The position numbers and the translations under genes were made by a program. Source: Chionoecetes opilio (Eukaryota > Arthropoda > Malacostraca > Decapoda > Majidae). Taken from it: 64,000 nucleotides of DNA. Numbering within the stretch: the stretch's first letter is position 1; the number at the start of each line of letters is the position of its first letter. Below, in pieces: positions 12,872 to 25,195 of the stretch. The notes under the pieces were generated by a model. It searched no databases. It saw only the letters and a list, made by a program, of their open reading frames with translations, and was not told where the DNA came from. The stretch lies in the NCBI GenBank assembly GCA_016584305.1, contig JACEEZ010002682.1, positions 312,501 to 376,500 on the forward strand, written 5' to 3'.

Positions 12872-13700
12872 TTTTAAAGTTACTAAAAGAGAGAAAAAGG
12901 GCGTTATAAGTATGAGCGAAGGTTTTAAAGTTACTAAAGAGAGAAAAAGGGCGTTATAAGTATGAGCGAAGGTTTTAAAGTTACTAAAGAGAGAGAAAAA
13001 GGGCGTTATAAGCATGAGCGAAGGTTTTAAAGTTACTAAAGAGAGAAAAAGGGCGTTATAAGCATGAGCGAAGGTTTTAAAGTTACTAAAGAGAGAGAAA
13101 AAGGGAGTTGTAAGTATGAACGAAGGTTTTAAAGTTACTAAAGAGAGAGAAAAAGGGCGTTATAAGTATGAGCGAAGGTTTTAAAGTTACTAAAGAGAGA
13201 GAAAAAGGGCGTTATAAGTATGAGCGAAGGTTTTAAAGTTACTAAAGAGAGAGAAAAGGGGCGTTATAAGCATGAGCGAAGGTTTTACAGTTACTAAAGA
13301 GAGAGAAAAAGGGAGTTGTAAGTATGAGCGAAGGTTTTAAAGTTACTAAAGAGAGAGAAAAAGGGCGTTATAAGTATGAGCTAAGGTTTTAAAGTTACTA
13401 AAGAGAGAGAAAAAGGGAGTTGTAAGTATGAGCGAAGGTTTTAAAGTTACTAAAGAGAGAGAAAAAGGGAGTTGTAAGCATGAGCGAAGGTTTTAAAGTT
13501 ACTAAAGAGAGAGAAAAAGGGCGTTATAAGTATGAGCGAAGGTTTTAAAGTTACTAAAGAGAGAGAAAAAGGGCGTTGTAAGTATGAGCGAAGGTTTTAA
13601 AGTTACTAAAGAGAGAGAAAAAGGGAGTTGTAAGTATGAGCGAAGGTTTTAAAGTTACTAAAGAGAGAGAAAAGGGGAGTTGTAAGTATGAGCGAAGGTT
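12872..13700 (+). repeat. 52-bp minisatellite, about 16 copies
   Basis: Tandem units containing GCGAAGGTTTTAAAGTTACT, then a GA core (AAAGAGAGAGAAAAAGGG), then GTTATAAGTATGA. Early units lack one GA (50 bp). Two variant types, GGGCGTTATAAG and GGGAGTTGTAAG, alternate along the array, giving a readable higher-order pattern. It ends in a run of about 18 Gs (13,701-13,718). Confidence 0.93.
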
Positions 13701-13874
13701 GGGGGGGGGGGGGGGGGGGCTGTCTCAGTGTAGTGCATTGTTGCAATCTAGGTTTGTGCAACACTCCCCCCTCCCTTCCCTTCCCCTCTGCTTGTCGCTC
13801 TCCTCTTCCCCTCCCCCCCCTCCTTTCTCCTCCCCCCCCCCTTCACTACTGCACCGGCCAAGGTCCTTCAACCC

Positions 13875-13877
<3 letters not shown>

Positions 13878-13917
<40 letters not shown>

Positions 13918-13947
13918 AGTTTTTTGTTTACCGCTTTTTGTTTTCTG

Positions 13948-14000
<53 letters not shown>
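13878..14000. repeat. (CT)n, (GT)n and (GA)n compound microsatellite
   Basis: CT run to 13,912, a short GT run near 13,950 and a GA run to about 13,999. Confidence 0.88.
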
Positions 14001-14002
<2 letters not shown>

Positions 14003-14458
14003 GCAGGCAAGTAGTATGATTATCTTTATGCGCTTAAGACGAATAAGAAAAGAAAAAAAACCATACCTACTAATTATGAAAAAATAAAATAAAACGTTAA
14101 AGCAGAAAAAACGATAACGGTAGTTTAGAAATGAACTCAAAAAAACGAATGAGGATTAAATAGGAACGTTTTTTGTAAAGAAAGAAAAAAAGGAAAAACA
14201 GTTAGAAGAAATTACTCTTATTATATTTTCCATTTATTTTCATACTAGGTAACAAATAGTGGCGATAATCCTCCTCCTCTTCCTCTTCCTCTTCCTCCAT
14301 AAGTATGACATTAACGTTGTGTGGAAAGGGCATACACCTCCTCTTCTCTCCTTCTCTCTTTATTATTCCTTCTTTTTTTCTTCTTAACCTTTGCTCCCTC
14401 TCTTTCTCCCCTTCTTTCCCTCCTTCCTCCCCCCCTCCCTTCCATTGCCCTCAAGTCC

Positions 14459-14674
14459 TTAACCCCTTCACACCCAGATCTTTCCTTTGCTATAAAAAAA
14501 TTGTCTGTTGTCGAGCCATAAAATTACGAAAAGTAACTGAATATATCAAATTAGCTAGTGGACAAGGATACTAAACAGGTCATATCTATAAAATAATGGT
14601 TATATTCACTAAAAATCTTCTAATGGCCAACCTAAATTACAATGAAAATAACGTTCTGGCCCTCAAGTCCTTAA
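14459..14674 (+). mobile_element. piggyBac-like TTAA MITE, copy 4
   Basis: TTAA at 14459-14462 and 14671-14674. The left end is typical (CCCCTTCACACCCAGATC). The right end reads CCCTCAAGTCC before TTAA, and an identical CCCTCAAGTCC lies just outside the left TTAA, so the left flank looks like the right terminus of another, now lost, copy. Confidence 0.78.
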
Positions 14675-14840
14675 CATTTTTCACATATTTCTTCCCCTCT
14701 TCTCTTCTCATTTCCTTTCCCTTCCCTTCTCTTCTCTTCTCCATCTACCTCTATCATCACTTTTTTCTCAGCTATTTCTATCTTCTTTCAATTACTAGTG
14801 GCAGAAAAGGAACGAACGAGGGATGAAATGATAAGGATAA

Positions 14841-15042
14841 TACGCCCAGATCTTTCCTTGGCTATATAAAATCGTTTGTTATTAGCCATAAAATTACGAA
14901 AAATAACTAAATATACCAAATTAGCTAGTGGACAAGGATACTAAACAGGTCATATCTATAAAATATTGCGAATATTCACTAAAAATCGTCTAATGGTACC
15001 CAAATTACAATGGAAATTACGTTCTGGGTCTCAAGGGGTTAA
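14841..15042 (+). mobile_element. piggyBac-like TTAA MITE, copy 5 (left end lost)
   Basis: Begins within the left repeat (TACGCCCAGATCTTTCC) and ends with an intact TCAAGGGG and TTAA at 15039-15042. About 14 bp of the left terminus is missing. It lies 167 bp from copy 4 in the same orientation. Confidence 0.75.
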
Positions 15043-15264
15043 CAATGACTGATGATAATGCTAATGATGATAATTACACGATTATCCTCATCGAATAGAA
15101 TTAAGTATAAAACAAACAATAACAACAACTACACTGCAACTACTACTATCACAGTAAAATAATAAGTTAATAAGGACAACTCATATTACAGTAAACTGAA
15201 TAATGATAATAGGAAAAATAGTGATGGAATAATAATAGAAACCATCGTAATGTTGATTCTGATG

Positions 15265-15412
15265 GCGGGGGTGGTAGTGGTGGTGACAGTAGTAGTAGTA
15301 GTAGTGGTGGTGGTGGTGACAGTAGTAGTAGTGTGGTGGTGGTGGTGACAGCAGTAGTAGTAGTAGTGGTGGTGGTGACAGTAGTAGTAGTAGTGGTGGT
15401 GGTGGTGACAGC

Positions 15413-15448
<36 letters not shown>

Positions 15449-15615
15449 GGTGACAGTAGTATAAGTAGTTTAAGTAGTAGTAAGTACAGTAGTATAAGTA
15501 GTAGTGGTGGTGACAGTAGTAGTAGTAGTAGTGGTGGTGGTGACAGTAGTATAAGTAGTTTAAGTAGTAGTAAGTACAGTAGTAGGCTATAAGTAGTAGT
15601 GGTGGTGGTTGTGGT
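15265..15615. repeat. (GGT)n/(AGT)n minisatellite with GGTGACAGTAGT units
   Basis: Higher-order units of GTGGTGGTGGTGACAGTAGT repeat about eight times. The segment with AGTATAAGTAGTTTAAGTAG occurs twice, near 15,458 and 15,548. Confidence 0.85.
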
Positions 15616-15773
15616 GGAAAGCATTGACAAGCTAGTATGCGAACCAACAAGTCAGCAAGCGAGTGAGCGGATGTGAGCTACAGGATCGCTAAGAAGGTCT
15701 CCGTTGTGCGAGCAATGAATTGAGTTTCTTTCCCCTGCAATCCTGTTTATTATTTCAACGGGGAAGTGACCTT

Positions 15774-15876
<103 letters not shown>

Positions 15877-15924
15877 GTGGTGAGTCACTGCAGTAGATAA
15901 GATAGTGAGGTGTGGCTTCCTTGC

Positions 15925-16392
15925 AACACCACCACTGCTACTGCTGCTGTCACCACTACCACCACTACTACCACTATTGCTACTACTTGTCACCACCACC
16001 ACTACTTCTGTCACCACCACCACCACTACGGTCACCACCACCACCACCACCACTACGGTCACCACCACTACTACCACTATATCTACTATTTATGTCACCA
16101 CCACCACTACTACTATACTACTATTATACTACTGCTGTCACTACCACTAGTACTACTACTACTGCTGCTGCTGTCACTACCACTACCACTACAACTACTG
16201 TCACCACCGCCTTAACTCCCACTGTCACTACTACTACTACCACTATTGTCACTACTAACTACTACTATCAACCACCACCACTACTACTAATACTCTCCCT
16301 ACTACTGTCATTACCACCACTACTACTGCTAATACTTCTACTACTAAGAGAGAGAGAGGGAAGACTGCGTTGCTCTGTGATTTGTCATACGT

Positions 16393-16426
<34 letters not shown>

Positions 16427-16430
16427 CATG
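15925..16430. repeat. (CCA)/(CTA) array and (GT)n
   Basis: CCACTA and CACCAC units with GTCACCACCACC sub-units (the complement of the GGTGAC units at 15,265-15,615), ending in a GT run at about 16,393-16,426. Together the two arrays form a long, loosely inverted pair around the CT tract. Confidence 0.82.
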
Positions 16431-16834
16431 CTTACACCATCTGTTGCATACACAATCAGCAAGATCAGCAAACAACCACAGACCTTTAACTGTCACTAAC
16501 CAGGTTATTTGATCACACTAACCTAACTAACTACTAATACCAAGCAAAGGGTAATACAGCAGAAGGCTCCCCACCACCCACCCACCCACCCATCACAGCC
16601 TGTAGCTAACGGTAAAGGAAGGTAGTAATATGTGAGATTGTAAAAGCTAATAGGGACTTTTATGAGGAAATTTAACATGAAATTTAAAAGGAAAACAATG
16701 GACTTTTTGTGGTTAAACTTATAATACTATATGAGGGGGGGAACATTGAATTTGAAAAAAAAACATGGAATATATATGGCGAAAATTTTGTTATAATAAT
16801 TTAACAGTGAATTGAAAACTGGCAGCCACAACTA

Positions 16835-17310
16835 CTATCATTACTACTACTACTACTACTACTAACACACCTACACACTACTCTATTATCCACCACTATA
16901 CACCAAATTATTACTACACAACAACCACCTTATCACACACACACCACCACCCCACCACCACCACTTCTACTACTACTAACACCACTATCACTACTACTAC
17001 TACTACTAACACCACCATTATCACTACTACTACTATTACTACAACAACCACTATCACCACCACCACCACTTCTACTGCCACCACCACTACCACTACCACC
17101 ACTATTATCACTACTACTACTACTATTACTACAACCACCCACCACCACTACCACCACTTCTACTACTACTACCACCACTATCACTACTACTACTAACACA
17201 ACCATTATCACTACTAACTATTACTACAACCACCACCACCACCACCCACCATCACCACCACCACCACTACTACTACTACCACCACTATCACTACTACTAC
17301 GGTCAGGGTT
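16835..17310. repeat. (ACT)/(ACC) minisatellite
   Basis: Units of ATCACTACTACTAC and ACCACCAC with a period near 60 bp. No coding content. Confidence 0.82.
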
Positions 17311-17384
17311 CAGAGCACCTTTTAGCCGGGGGGAAGGGAAGGAGGTGAGCACGGAGGAGGAGGGACGTTCACGATCCTGTTGCA

Positions 17385-17653
17385 AGTCACTCCTCCTCCT
17401 CCTCCTCCTCCTCCTCTTCCTCCTCCTCCTCACGCTTTCTACTTCCGCCGCCCCGCCCCGTTTCGCCCTCCCCCTTAACCCCCCCATCACCTGCCCCGCG
17501 GAGGTGTCAGAGCGGGGCACCTGAGGAGGGGGGGGAGGTGATCTGAGGCAGCCATTGTGCAGGGGAAGACAGGGCCACACTCCTCTTCCTCCTCCTCCTC
17601 CTCCTCCTCCTCCTCCTTATAGCATAACTCTACGCAACCAACCATATCAAAAG

Positions 17654-17713
<60 letters not shown>

Positions 17714-17737
17714 CTCGCTCTCGCTCTCGCTCTCTCT
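17385..17737. repeat. (CCT)n and (CT)n microsatellites with GC-rich spacer
   Basis: CCT arrays at about 17,388-17,430 and 17,580-17,616 and a CT array at about 17,655-17,738 whose end has four CTCTCG units. The spacer (17,431-17,580) is GC-rich. Confidence 0.85.
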
Positions 17738-18803
17738 GTCTAAACAAAACACGAGTGACGAGTGTCTATAGTGAGGTCAATACTAAAGATGGTAATGATA
17801 ATAAGGGTTGGGAATCATAAGTTAAGGAATGCGGAACTAGTGACGCCCAACAAAGATAAGTAAAAGTCGTGGATATTATGAGTTATTTTGCAAAGACTGC
17901 CATTGTTACCATCACCGCCGCTAGCTATGTTACCACCACCACCACCACCACCATTACTACAACTACTACTATTATTACCACTATTACTACTACTACTATC
18001 ACTACTGCATATGATAGTAATAGTAATAGTGATAGCAGTAAAGATGTTAGTTTAAACCTCTTCTACTATCACCTTCCCTCCCGTAATCTTAACCTCCTCT
18101 TTCCTCCCCCCATCCCTTTTTTCCCTCCCACTTGCGTTAATGAGTGTTCTACCTCTTCCTCCTCCCCCTCCATCTTCTCTTTCCTCTCTTCCCCCCCTCC
18201 CTCTCCCCCACCCCCTGAATAATGTTTATAAGTAAGAGGTGGTTAGTTACTTTACCTTGCTTAGGAGAGAGAGAGAGAGAGAGAATGTTTCCTTGATGAA
18301 GCTATTACTTCTACTACTATCACTATACTTGCTACTACTTCTACTACTACCGCTTCTATACTTATACTACCATTTACAATATACTTACTACTACTACTAT
18401 CACTGCTATACTTGCTACTACCGATACTTCTAACTACTACTGATTACTACACTACTACCACCATTACCACTACTAGTACTACAAATACTCGAAACAAAAA
18501 TAATAATGATAATAATAATGATCATTAGGTGGAGGTGAGGGCGAAGGTTTCCCAGTGTGGGGGTGGATGCGGGTGGAGGAGGAGGGGGGGTGCCACACGA
18601 CCTACTTATAGGGGAAGCACACTGTGGAGGAGCAAGAAGAGGAGGAGGAGGAGGAGGAGCAAGAAGCAGAAGAAGCAACTCAGCAACAAGCTTAATAAAA
18701 CTGGACTTAGGACCAAATTAACATACATAAATATTTGTTCTGCTTCCGTTAGAAAAAAATAATTTCAATAGTGAACTAAATAACTAAAGAGAAACTAGTT
18801 CAA

Positions 18804-18975
<172 letters not shown>

Positions 18976-19069
18976 ACACACACACACACGGGCGAAGTGA
19001 TAGTTCATATGAAGGACAAACAGACAGACAGACAGACAGGATGTGACGGAATATCGGGCGTAGGAGGAG

Positions 19070-19510
19070 GGAGGTGGTGGTGGTTGTAGTGGTGATGGTG
19101 GTGGTGGTGGTGCCCGAAAACTTGTATAGCGATGTCACCTTTCCTGAGTGACGTCAGGTGTGTGTGTGGTGTGTGTGTGAAACAGGATTTAGAGAGAGAA
19201 GCACTGACGGACTGAATGACGGATAGAACAGAAAAATCTAAGTGACACACACACGTAGCTATAATTCAGAAGTGCGTAGTTGCAGTAGTAGTAGTGGTAG
19301 TTGTTGTACTGTAAGAGTGTAAGTTATAGTGGTGGTGGTGGTTGTAGTGGTAGTAGTAGGAGTAGTAGTTGTAGTGGCAGTAGTAGTAGGAGAAGTAACA
19401 GTAGTAATTGTAGTGTAGTAGTAGTAGTAGGGGTGGGGGTAGTAGTAGTAGTAGTAGAAGTAACAGTAGTAGTAGTGGTGGGGGTAGTAGTAGTAGTAGT
19501 AGTAGTAAGC
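19070..19510. repeat. (GGT)/(AGT) arrays
   Basis: GTGGTGGTGG near 19,073-19,112 and a longer AGT/GGT block at 19,280-19,507. Confidence 0.82.
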
Positions 19511-19811
19511 AAAGACAAAGGAGACAGACATAATACCGTATGTGGAGTAGGAACGCAAGACTGAGTGAAGGAGTGAGAGGTTGCAAGTGTTCAGAGGGAA
19601 AGTGTGAAACTACTAAGGTGGCGGGAGGGAGGTAGGGAGAGTGGTAGCCTCCCTGACCCGCCTGACCTGCCACCACCACCACCACTATAGGCAGGCTGGA
19701 GGTGGTGGTGGTGGTAAATCTGGCCTTGTCACCACCACTCAACACCTTCCACTTCACCACCACCACCAAGCGTTCTAATTGTTCTTCTTTCTCTACTTAT
19801 GTCTCATCCTA

Positions 19812-19872
<61 letters not shown>
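19812..19872. repeat. (CA)30 microsatellite
   Basis: Uninterrupted CA for about 60 bp. Confidence 0.95.
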
Positions 19873-19876
<4 letters not shown>

Positions 19877-20136
19877 TCATCTGCCACACGTGTTTTTCCC
19901 CCTCCCACACACCTACACCTGTCCAGCCAGCTTTTTCCCTTACCTGTTCATGATTAAGTTTTGCATACCTGAACCCCCCTCCCCCTCCTCCTCCCTCCCA
20001 CACCCACACACCTGTATTTTGCCTCGGCCATTAGTTAATTAGCACACCTGCCTAGAGAGGGACAGGTGTGTGCGAGGGGAGAGTAAGGAGGTAAGAGGGA
20101 AAGTGATGAGGGAGAGAAGTGAAAATGTTGGAGGAA

Positions 20137-20139
<3 letters not shown>

Positions 20140-20202
<63 letters not shown>
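20140..20202. repeat. (GA)31 microsatellite
   Basis: Uninterrupted GA run. Confidence 0.95.
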
Positions 20203-20205
<3 letters not shown>

Positions 20206-20363
20206 AGAAGTATGTATTGGGGATCCTCCAGTTCTCTCTCTATCTATCTATCTCTATCTCGTTCATGCTTTCCTTGGCCAGTTATAACCATTTCTGATGT
20301 TACCTCCTCCTCGTAAAGGAATTCACGCGACCAGTGAGTCTACACTTGTGGCACTTTCACTTT

Positions 20364-20364
20364 C

Positions 20365-20440
<76 letters not shown>

Positions 20441-20513
20441 CATCTATCGTCATTGCGTACTCTACACTCTCCTTGTATGTAACTCTATTCATCTTCTTAT
20501 CACTGCCTTTATG

Positions 20514-20605
<92 letters not shown>
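20364..20605. repeat. Paired (CT)n microsatellites
   Basis: CT arrays at about 20,364-20,437 and 20,516-20,605, separated by about 80 bp of unique sequence. Confidence 0.92.
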
Positions 20606-20609
<4 letters not shown>

Positions 20610-20684
20610 GCACACCTGCAGTCTCATATAGGTGACGTTGCACACTTCTGGCTTGTCACGTTGATAAGCGAAGAGTGGGGGGAG

Positions 20685-20800
20685 AAGGAAAAGGGGGGGG
20701 GCTTGGAGGGGCAGAAGGAGAAGGGGGGGGCTTGGAGGGGCAGAAGGAGAAGGGGGGGGCTTGGAGGGGCAGAGGAGAAGGGGGGGCTAGGAGGGGTATT
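20685..20800 (+). repeat. G-rich minisatellite, about 31-bp unit, 3.5 copies
   Basis: Unit GGCTTGGAGGGGCAGAAGGA followed by GAAGGGGGGG. The G runs of 7-8 give it G-quadruplex potential on the + strand. Confidence 0.85.
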
Positions 20801-20902
20801 TTCCTGTTTCCTGTTAGTTCTTTACTCCTTATCCATTTTTTAAATATTCATTTGTCGTGGTTTGTATTTTCTTTTTGTGGTATTTTCCTCCTACTCCTCT
20901 TC

Positions 20903-20933
<31 letters not shown>

Positions 20934-21017
20934 CTCTCTCTCTCTCTCTTCTTCTCTCTCTCATCTTTTCTCTCTTCTCTCTCTACTTTTGTGAATGATT
21001 GAACAGCAAGGTGCAAC

Positions 21018-21150
21018 GTACACACACACACACACACACACACCACACACACACATCACATCCATCTCACACACACACACACACACACCAACACCTCACA
21101 CTCCCACTCCCCCCCACCACCACACCACCACACACACATACACATCACAG
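21018..21150. repeat. (CA)-rich repeat
   Basis: CA runs with CCACAC, CACTCC and CCACCA interruptions. Confidence 0.88.
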
Positions 21151-21970
21151 TCTACATTCACTCGTCATTTCACGTTAAGGGTGGGTGTGATCAGTTGGTA
21201 CGGTGCGCCCTTGTGAACACACATTCACACACTCCTCCCCTTCACACACACACTGCCTTCATGCACCTTCATAATGCACATGGTCTTTCAGTCGTCTAAA
21301 GGTGCTGTAAGGTATGTGTAGTCGGTCGGTAGTAAATCACTCGTCGTCGTGTCTTATGTTGTCATGTCCGTTCGTTATTGCTATTCAGCGTCTCTAAAAT
21401 CTGTAAGAAACTATAGTGGTAGAAAGTAGTCAGCACAGTGAGTGTTATGGCTCAGTAGGGCTGTTGCTGTCTGTTTTCTCCTCTTGTATATCCTATGTAT
21501 CCTCCTCATGGGAATCAGTCACACAGCACGATGGCTACATAACTCTTTGTCAAGTATTCTTCTGTATCACAGGGAATAAATGAAAGGAGATAGTGAGTGT
21601 GGGTGGTGGTGAGATGAAAGCAGAAATTTAGTTCAGTTAGACAGCTTCTTTCACTCCCTTCCTTCCATCTTCCTTTTTTCCCCCCTGTCACCTCCTTCCC
21701 TCCCTCTACCCAGCTCTACAACTTTCTCCTGTCATCTCTCTTCCCCCACCCCTTCCACCCCTTCCCATCCCATCCTCCACCTCCATCACCACCTTCCTTC
21801 CACCTGAGAGGCCTTCACTCACTCCTTTCCTATCCCACCTCTCCTCTCCCTTCCACTTCCCTTCCCTATTTCTCTTATCCAGCAAATATTCTTCCTTCCA
21901 TCTTTATTTTCATGATGTCTCCCTTCTCTCTCTCCTTCCCTTTCTATCAAAATTCACGGTAGAAGACGAA
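21151..21970. other. Non-repetitive then pyrimidine-rich DNA
   Basis: 21,151-21,640 is complex sequence without a recognisable exon. 21,650-21,940 is C/T-rich but irregular. Confidence 0.5.

Positions 21971-21972
<2 letters not shown>

Positions 21973-22057
<85 letters not shown>
21973..22057. repeat. (CT)42 microsatellite
   Basis: Uninterrupted CT run. Confidence 0.95.
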
Positions 22058-22060
<3 letters not shown>

Positions 22061-22092
22061 TATTGCGTTGAGACACGTTAAATATCAGCCTT

Positions 22093-22235
22093 AGAGAGAG
22101 AGAGAGAATAGTAATGCGCGGGATGAAGATGACGAAATCAACAAAACAATAAAAACAAGATGTGGGGGAGGAGAGGAACGTGAGGAGAAGGAAGTGGATG
22201 AGACAAGGAGGGAGGAGCGAAGGCAGCAGCAGGAG
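22093..22235 (+). repeat. Dispersed repeat, copy 1 (second copy at 27,666-27,795)
   Basis: From GAGAGAATAGTAATGC through GATGAAGATGA, a run of AAC/AAA repeats and an AGGAGAAGGAA block, to GGCAGCAGCAGG, the order matches 27,666-27,795 with small indels. No termini or target duplication were identified. Confidence 0.7.
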
Positions 22236-22630
22236 GAGGAGGAGAAGAAGGAATCATGATATAGCGCTGACCTTGTATAATACGGAAGAAATGAGTCTGG
22301 GGTGCGCAGTATAGCATGGGAAAATGTGGCGCAGAGCAAAGAAGGACTTTGTTACAGAAAGACACAAACAAAGAAAGACAAACAGTGAGAGATTTAAAAG
22401 ACTCGAGTTCACGCAGGGCATTAAAAAAACTGTTTCTAAAGTCACCTAGATTAAATTTTACACATGTTTTTCTATTTACACATTTCACGTACGTTAATTA
22501 ACCTTCATAGGGGTAATTATAACACTGAATGACCTATGTTTAACCCATGCCACCAACGTCACATACCTTCGTTGAGTAAATAGTACTGTACCTGCATTCA
22601 ATTTCAGTTGTTATCATTGTCTAGTTCAGG

Positions 22631-22842
22631 TTAACCCCTTCACACCCAGATTTTTCCTTTGCTATATAAAATCGTCTGTTGTTAGCCATAATATTACGAA
22701 AGGTAACTGAATATACCAAATTAACTAGTGGACAAGGATACTAAACAAGTCATATCTCTAAAATATTGCTTATAGCCACAAAAAATCGTCTAATGGTAGC
22801 CAAATTACAATGGAAATTACGTTATGGGCCTCAAGGGGTTAA
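22631..22842 (+). mobile_element. piggyBac-like TTAA MITE, copy 6
   Basis: TTAA at 22631-22634 and 22839-22842. Ends CCCCTTCACACCCAGATT and GGGCCTCAAGGGG. Internal sequence is collinear with copies 2, 4 and 5. Confidence 0.85.
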
Positions 22843-22988
22843 AACGTAACATGACAGAACAGCTTGGTGGATTAGAGGGGAGGCGGTGGGGTAAAAGTTT
22901 AAAACATTAATAGTGGTTGTTTTTCAAAGCCATCAGTCACAACTAAGAACATAATTATATAGGGTATATTATAAGGTATAAAACATCA

Positions 22989-23406
22989 TATTCACTAAAA
23001 GGGTAGTAGATGATTGGAATGGACACAGTCATCAGGTAGTAAGTACGGATCAATAGGGAGTTTTAACCCCTTGAGGCCCAGAACGTAATTTCCATTGTAA
23101 TTTGGCTACAATTAGACGCTTTTTAGTGAATATAAGCAATATTTTATAGATATGACCTGTTTAGTATCCTTGTCAACTAGTTAATTTGATATATTCAGTC
23201 ACTTTTCGTAATTTTATGGTTAACAAAAGACGATTTTACATAGCAAAGGAAAGATCTGAGCGTGAAGGTGTTAAAAGGAGGCGGGACAATTTTATGGATG
23301 GGGATGAAAGGTGGATGTAGAATGTAGATAGTGTTAATTAAGTAACAGGAACTACCACGTGTAGGTCTCACGGCCTCTTGTAGCTTCCTTATGTCATGTT
23401 CTTATA
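22989..23406 (+). mobile_element. CR1-like LINE 3' end fragment, split by MITE copy 7
   Basis: Sequence at 22,989-23,062 (GTAGATGATTGGAATGGACA) and 23,276-23,406 (TTATGGATGGGGATGAAAGG through TCACGGCCTCTTGTAGCTTC) matches the 3' ends of the LINE copies ending near 55,312 and 57,413. Only the last codons and the 3' UTR of the element survive. The insertion point of the MITE is visible by comparison with those copies. Confidence 0.75.
23063..23275 (-). mobile_element. piggyBac-like TTAA MITE, copy 7, inserted in a LINE
   Basis: TTAA at 23063-23066 and 23272-23275, core inverted relative to copy 6. The intact LINE copies read AGAGTTTTAAAGGGAGGCTA at the equivalent place (about 55,181), i.e. a single TTAA. 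This shows directly that the element inserted into TTAA and duplicated it. Confidence 0.88.
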
Positions 23407-23579
23407 GGGAATACAAACCAATACAAAGGAAAATTCAAACAGCAATCAACTCACTGGTCCTTATTTGGCTGTTAGAATGTATTGTACTGTTGTTGTTTTT
23501 TGTATGATGAATGATATAGTAAAGCAGAGGAAAAGGGGAAGATATTGTAGGTGGGTTAGCAAATCGTGTGTGATAATGG

Positions 23580-23755
23580 CATTTAAATCTAGCCCAGCCT
23601 AATTGTGGCTTAAACCTAACCTAACCCAGGCCTTACCTAGCATAACGTCCTATCCCTATCCTATCCTAACCAAGTTTGACTTATCCTATCCTAATCTAAC
23701 CTAGTCCAACTGTAACCTAGCCTAGCCTGACCTATCCTAATCTAACCTAGCTTTG
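23580..23755. repeat. Degenerate CCTAA/CCTAT (TTAGG-like) repeat tract
   Basis: Many CTAACC, CCTATCC and CTAACCTAG units. TTAGG is the usual arthropod telomere unit, so this resembles an eroded interstitial telomeric tract. It could equally be a simple repeat of that composition. Confidence 0.55.
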
Positions 23756-24011
23756 AAGAATTCTTTTGTTATAGTTTACTTTTTAGGGAACTTGCAATAG
23801 TTAAGAGTTATTTTCGTCTATTAGTTATAAAGTAAGATTTAGTCTGTCCTCTACAGACGGATTGATAGATAAAAGACAGATGAGAATAGGGTAGATTGCA
23901 GGTTTTGTGACTCGTGAGATAGTATGTGTAGGTCAGACAGCGGCGCCTCATTCAGTTTCTTGTTCCGTTACCGTCACGGCCTCACGTAACTTTGTATCAC
24001 TCCTGTCTGTA

Positions 24012-24040
24012 CCTTGGTCTATATTCTATATAGACCAAGG
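24012..24040. repeat. Short perfect hairpin
   Basis: CCTTGGTCTATA is followed, after a 5-nt loop, by its exact complement TATAGACCAAGG. A 12-bp stem with no other context. Confidence 0.6.
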
Positions 24041-24419
24041 TCTATACTATACTCTGTTTTTTCTAACGAGGCGAAAAATCCTGACCCCTTGCTGCTTACT
24101 GATTGATATTTGATGCCATGAGAAGGGAATACTATGGTTCTTCTTAATCCCAGTTGTATTTTATCATAGTTAACCATATTATCAGGTAAATATAGGCATA
24201 ATTTTAAGCATGAGACCTTAAATAGAATGGAATTTTCACCTCGTAAAAAAAAATGGACTATAGGGTTAATCCGTAACATAAGAACCTACGTTTCCCTGGC
24301 CCTCCTGATCTGCGGGAACCAGTACACACAGCCACAGGTTTCATATGTTAATTGGTAGTATTTATGTCCAAAGTATCTGTGTGTGCATGAACTAATTGCC
24401 TTTTTTACCTTTATTACAG

Positions 24420-24470
24420 GTGGAGAGGAACAAATTGAGCGACACAACAGTCCAGCCTTCCACGGCCACA
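24420..24470 (+). CDS. Candidate 51-bp phase-0 mini-exon
   Basis: A good acceptor (CTTTATTACAG) precedes 51 bp that is open in the phase-0 frame (VERNKLSDTTVQPSTAT), followed at once by a strong donor (GTAAGT at 24,471). Length divisible by three and complex, non-repeat codon content distinguish it from its surroundings. It could be a cassette exon of an unrecognised + strand gene or an upstream mam exon. No partner exon was proven. Confidence 0.3.
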
Positions 24471-24475
24471 GTAAG

Positions 24476-24477
<2 letters not shown>

Positions 24478-24551
<74 letters not shown>

Positions 24552-24570
24552 TCTCTCTCTTCTCTCTCTC
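24478..24570. repeat. (CT)n microsatellite directly after the donor site
   Basis: CT array beginning 2 bp after GTAAGTAT. A pyrimidine tract this close to a donor could provide U-rich binding sites if transcribed. Confidence 0.92.
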
Positions 24571-24614
24571 GCACGCACGCACGCACGCACACGCACACAC
24601 ACTTCCATATAATT

Positions 24615-25195
24615 ACCACCACCACTATCAATGCTATCACCACAATCACTGCCATAACCATATTGTCTTTACTACCACTAAAACTATTACTACTACCACC
24701 ACCACAAAAACGATTACATTACTACTACTACTACCACCACCACTAAAACTATTACTACTACCACCACCACTAAAACTATTACATTACTACTACTACTACT
24801 ACCACCACTAAAACTATTACTACTACCACCACCACTAAAACTATTACATCTACTACTACTACTACTACCACTAAAACTATTACTACTACCACCACCACTA
24901 AAACTATTACATCTACTACTACTACTACTACCACCACCACCACTAAAACTATTACTACTACCACCACCACTAAAACTATTACATCTACTACTACTACTAC
25001 CACCACCACCACCACCACTAAACCTATTACTACTACCACCACCACTAAAACTATTACATCTACTACTACTACTACTACTACCACTAAAACTATTACTACT
25101 ACCACCACCACTAAAACTATTACATCTACTACTACTTACTACTACCACCACCACCACCACCACCACCACCACTAAACCTATTACTACTACCTCTC
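24615..25195 (+). repeat. Minisatellite of CCACTAAAACTATTACATCT units
   Basis: About eight higher-order units of roughly 60-70 bp. Each combines ACTAAAACTATTAC with blocks of TACTAC and CCACCA that vary in number. A nested simple repeat, not coding. Confidence 0.9.

Noticed and set aside
12872..13700. CRISPR-like array
   Set aside because: The whole unit is repeated with no unique spacers, and the context is eukaryotic. The arrays at 24,615 and 32,690 fail for the same reason.
23580..23755. True telomere
   Set aside because: Units are degenerate and internal, with unique sequence and genes on both sides.
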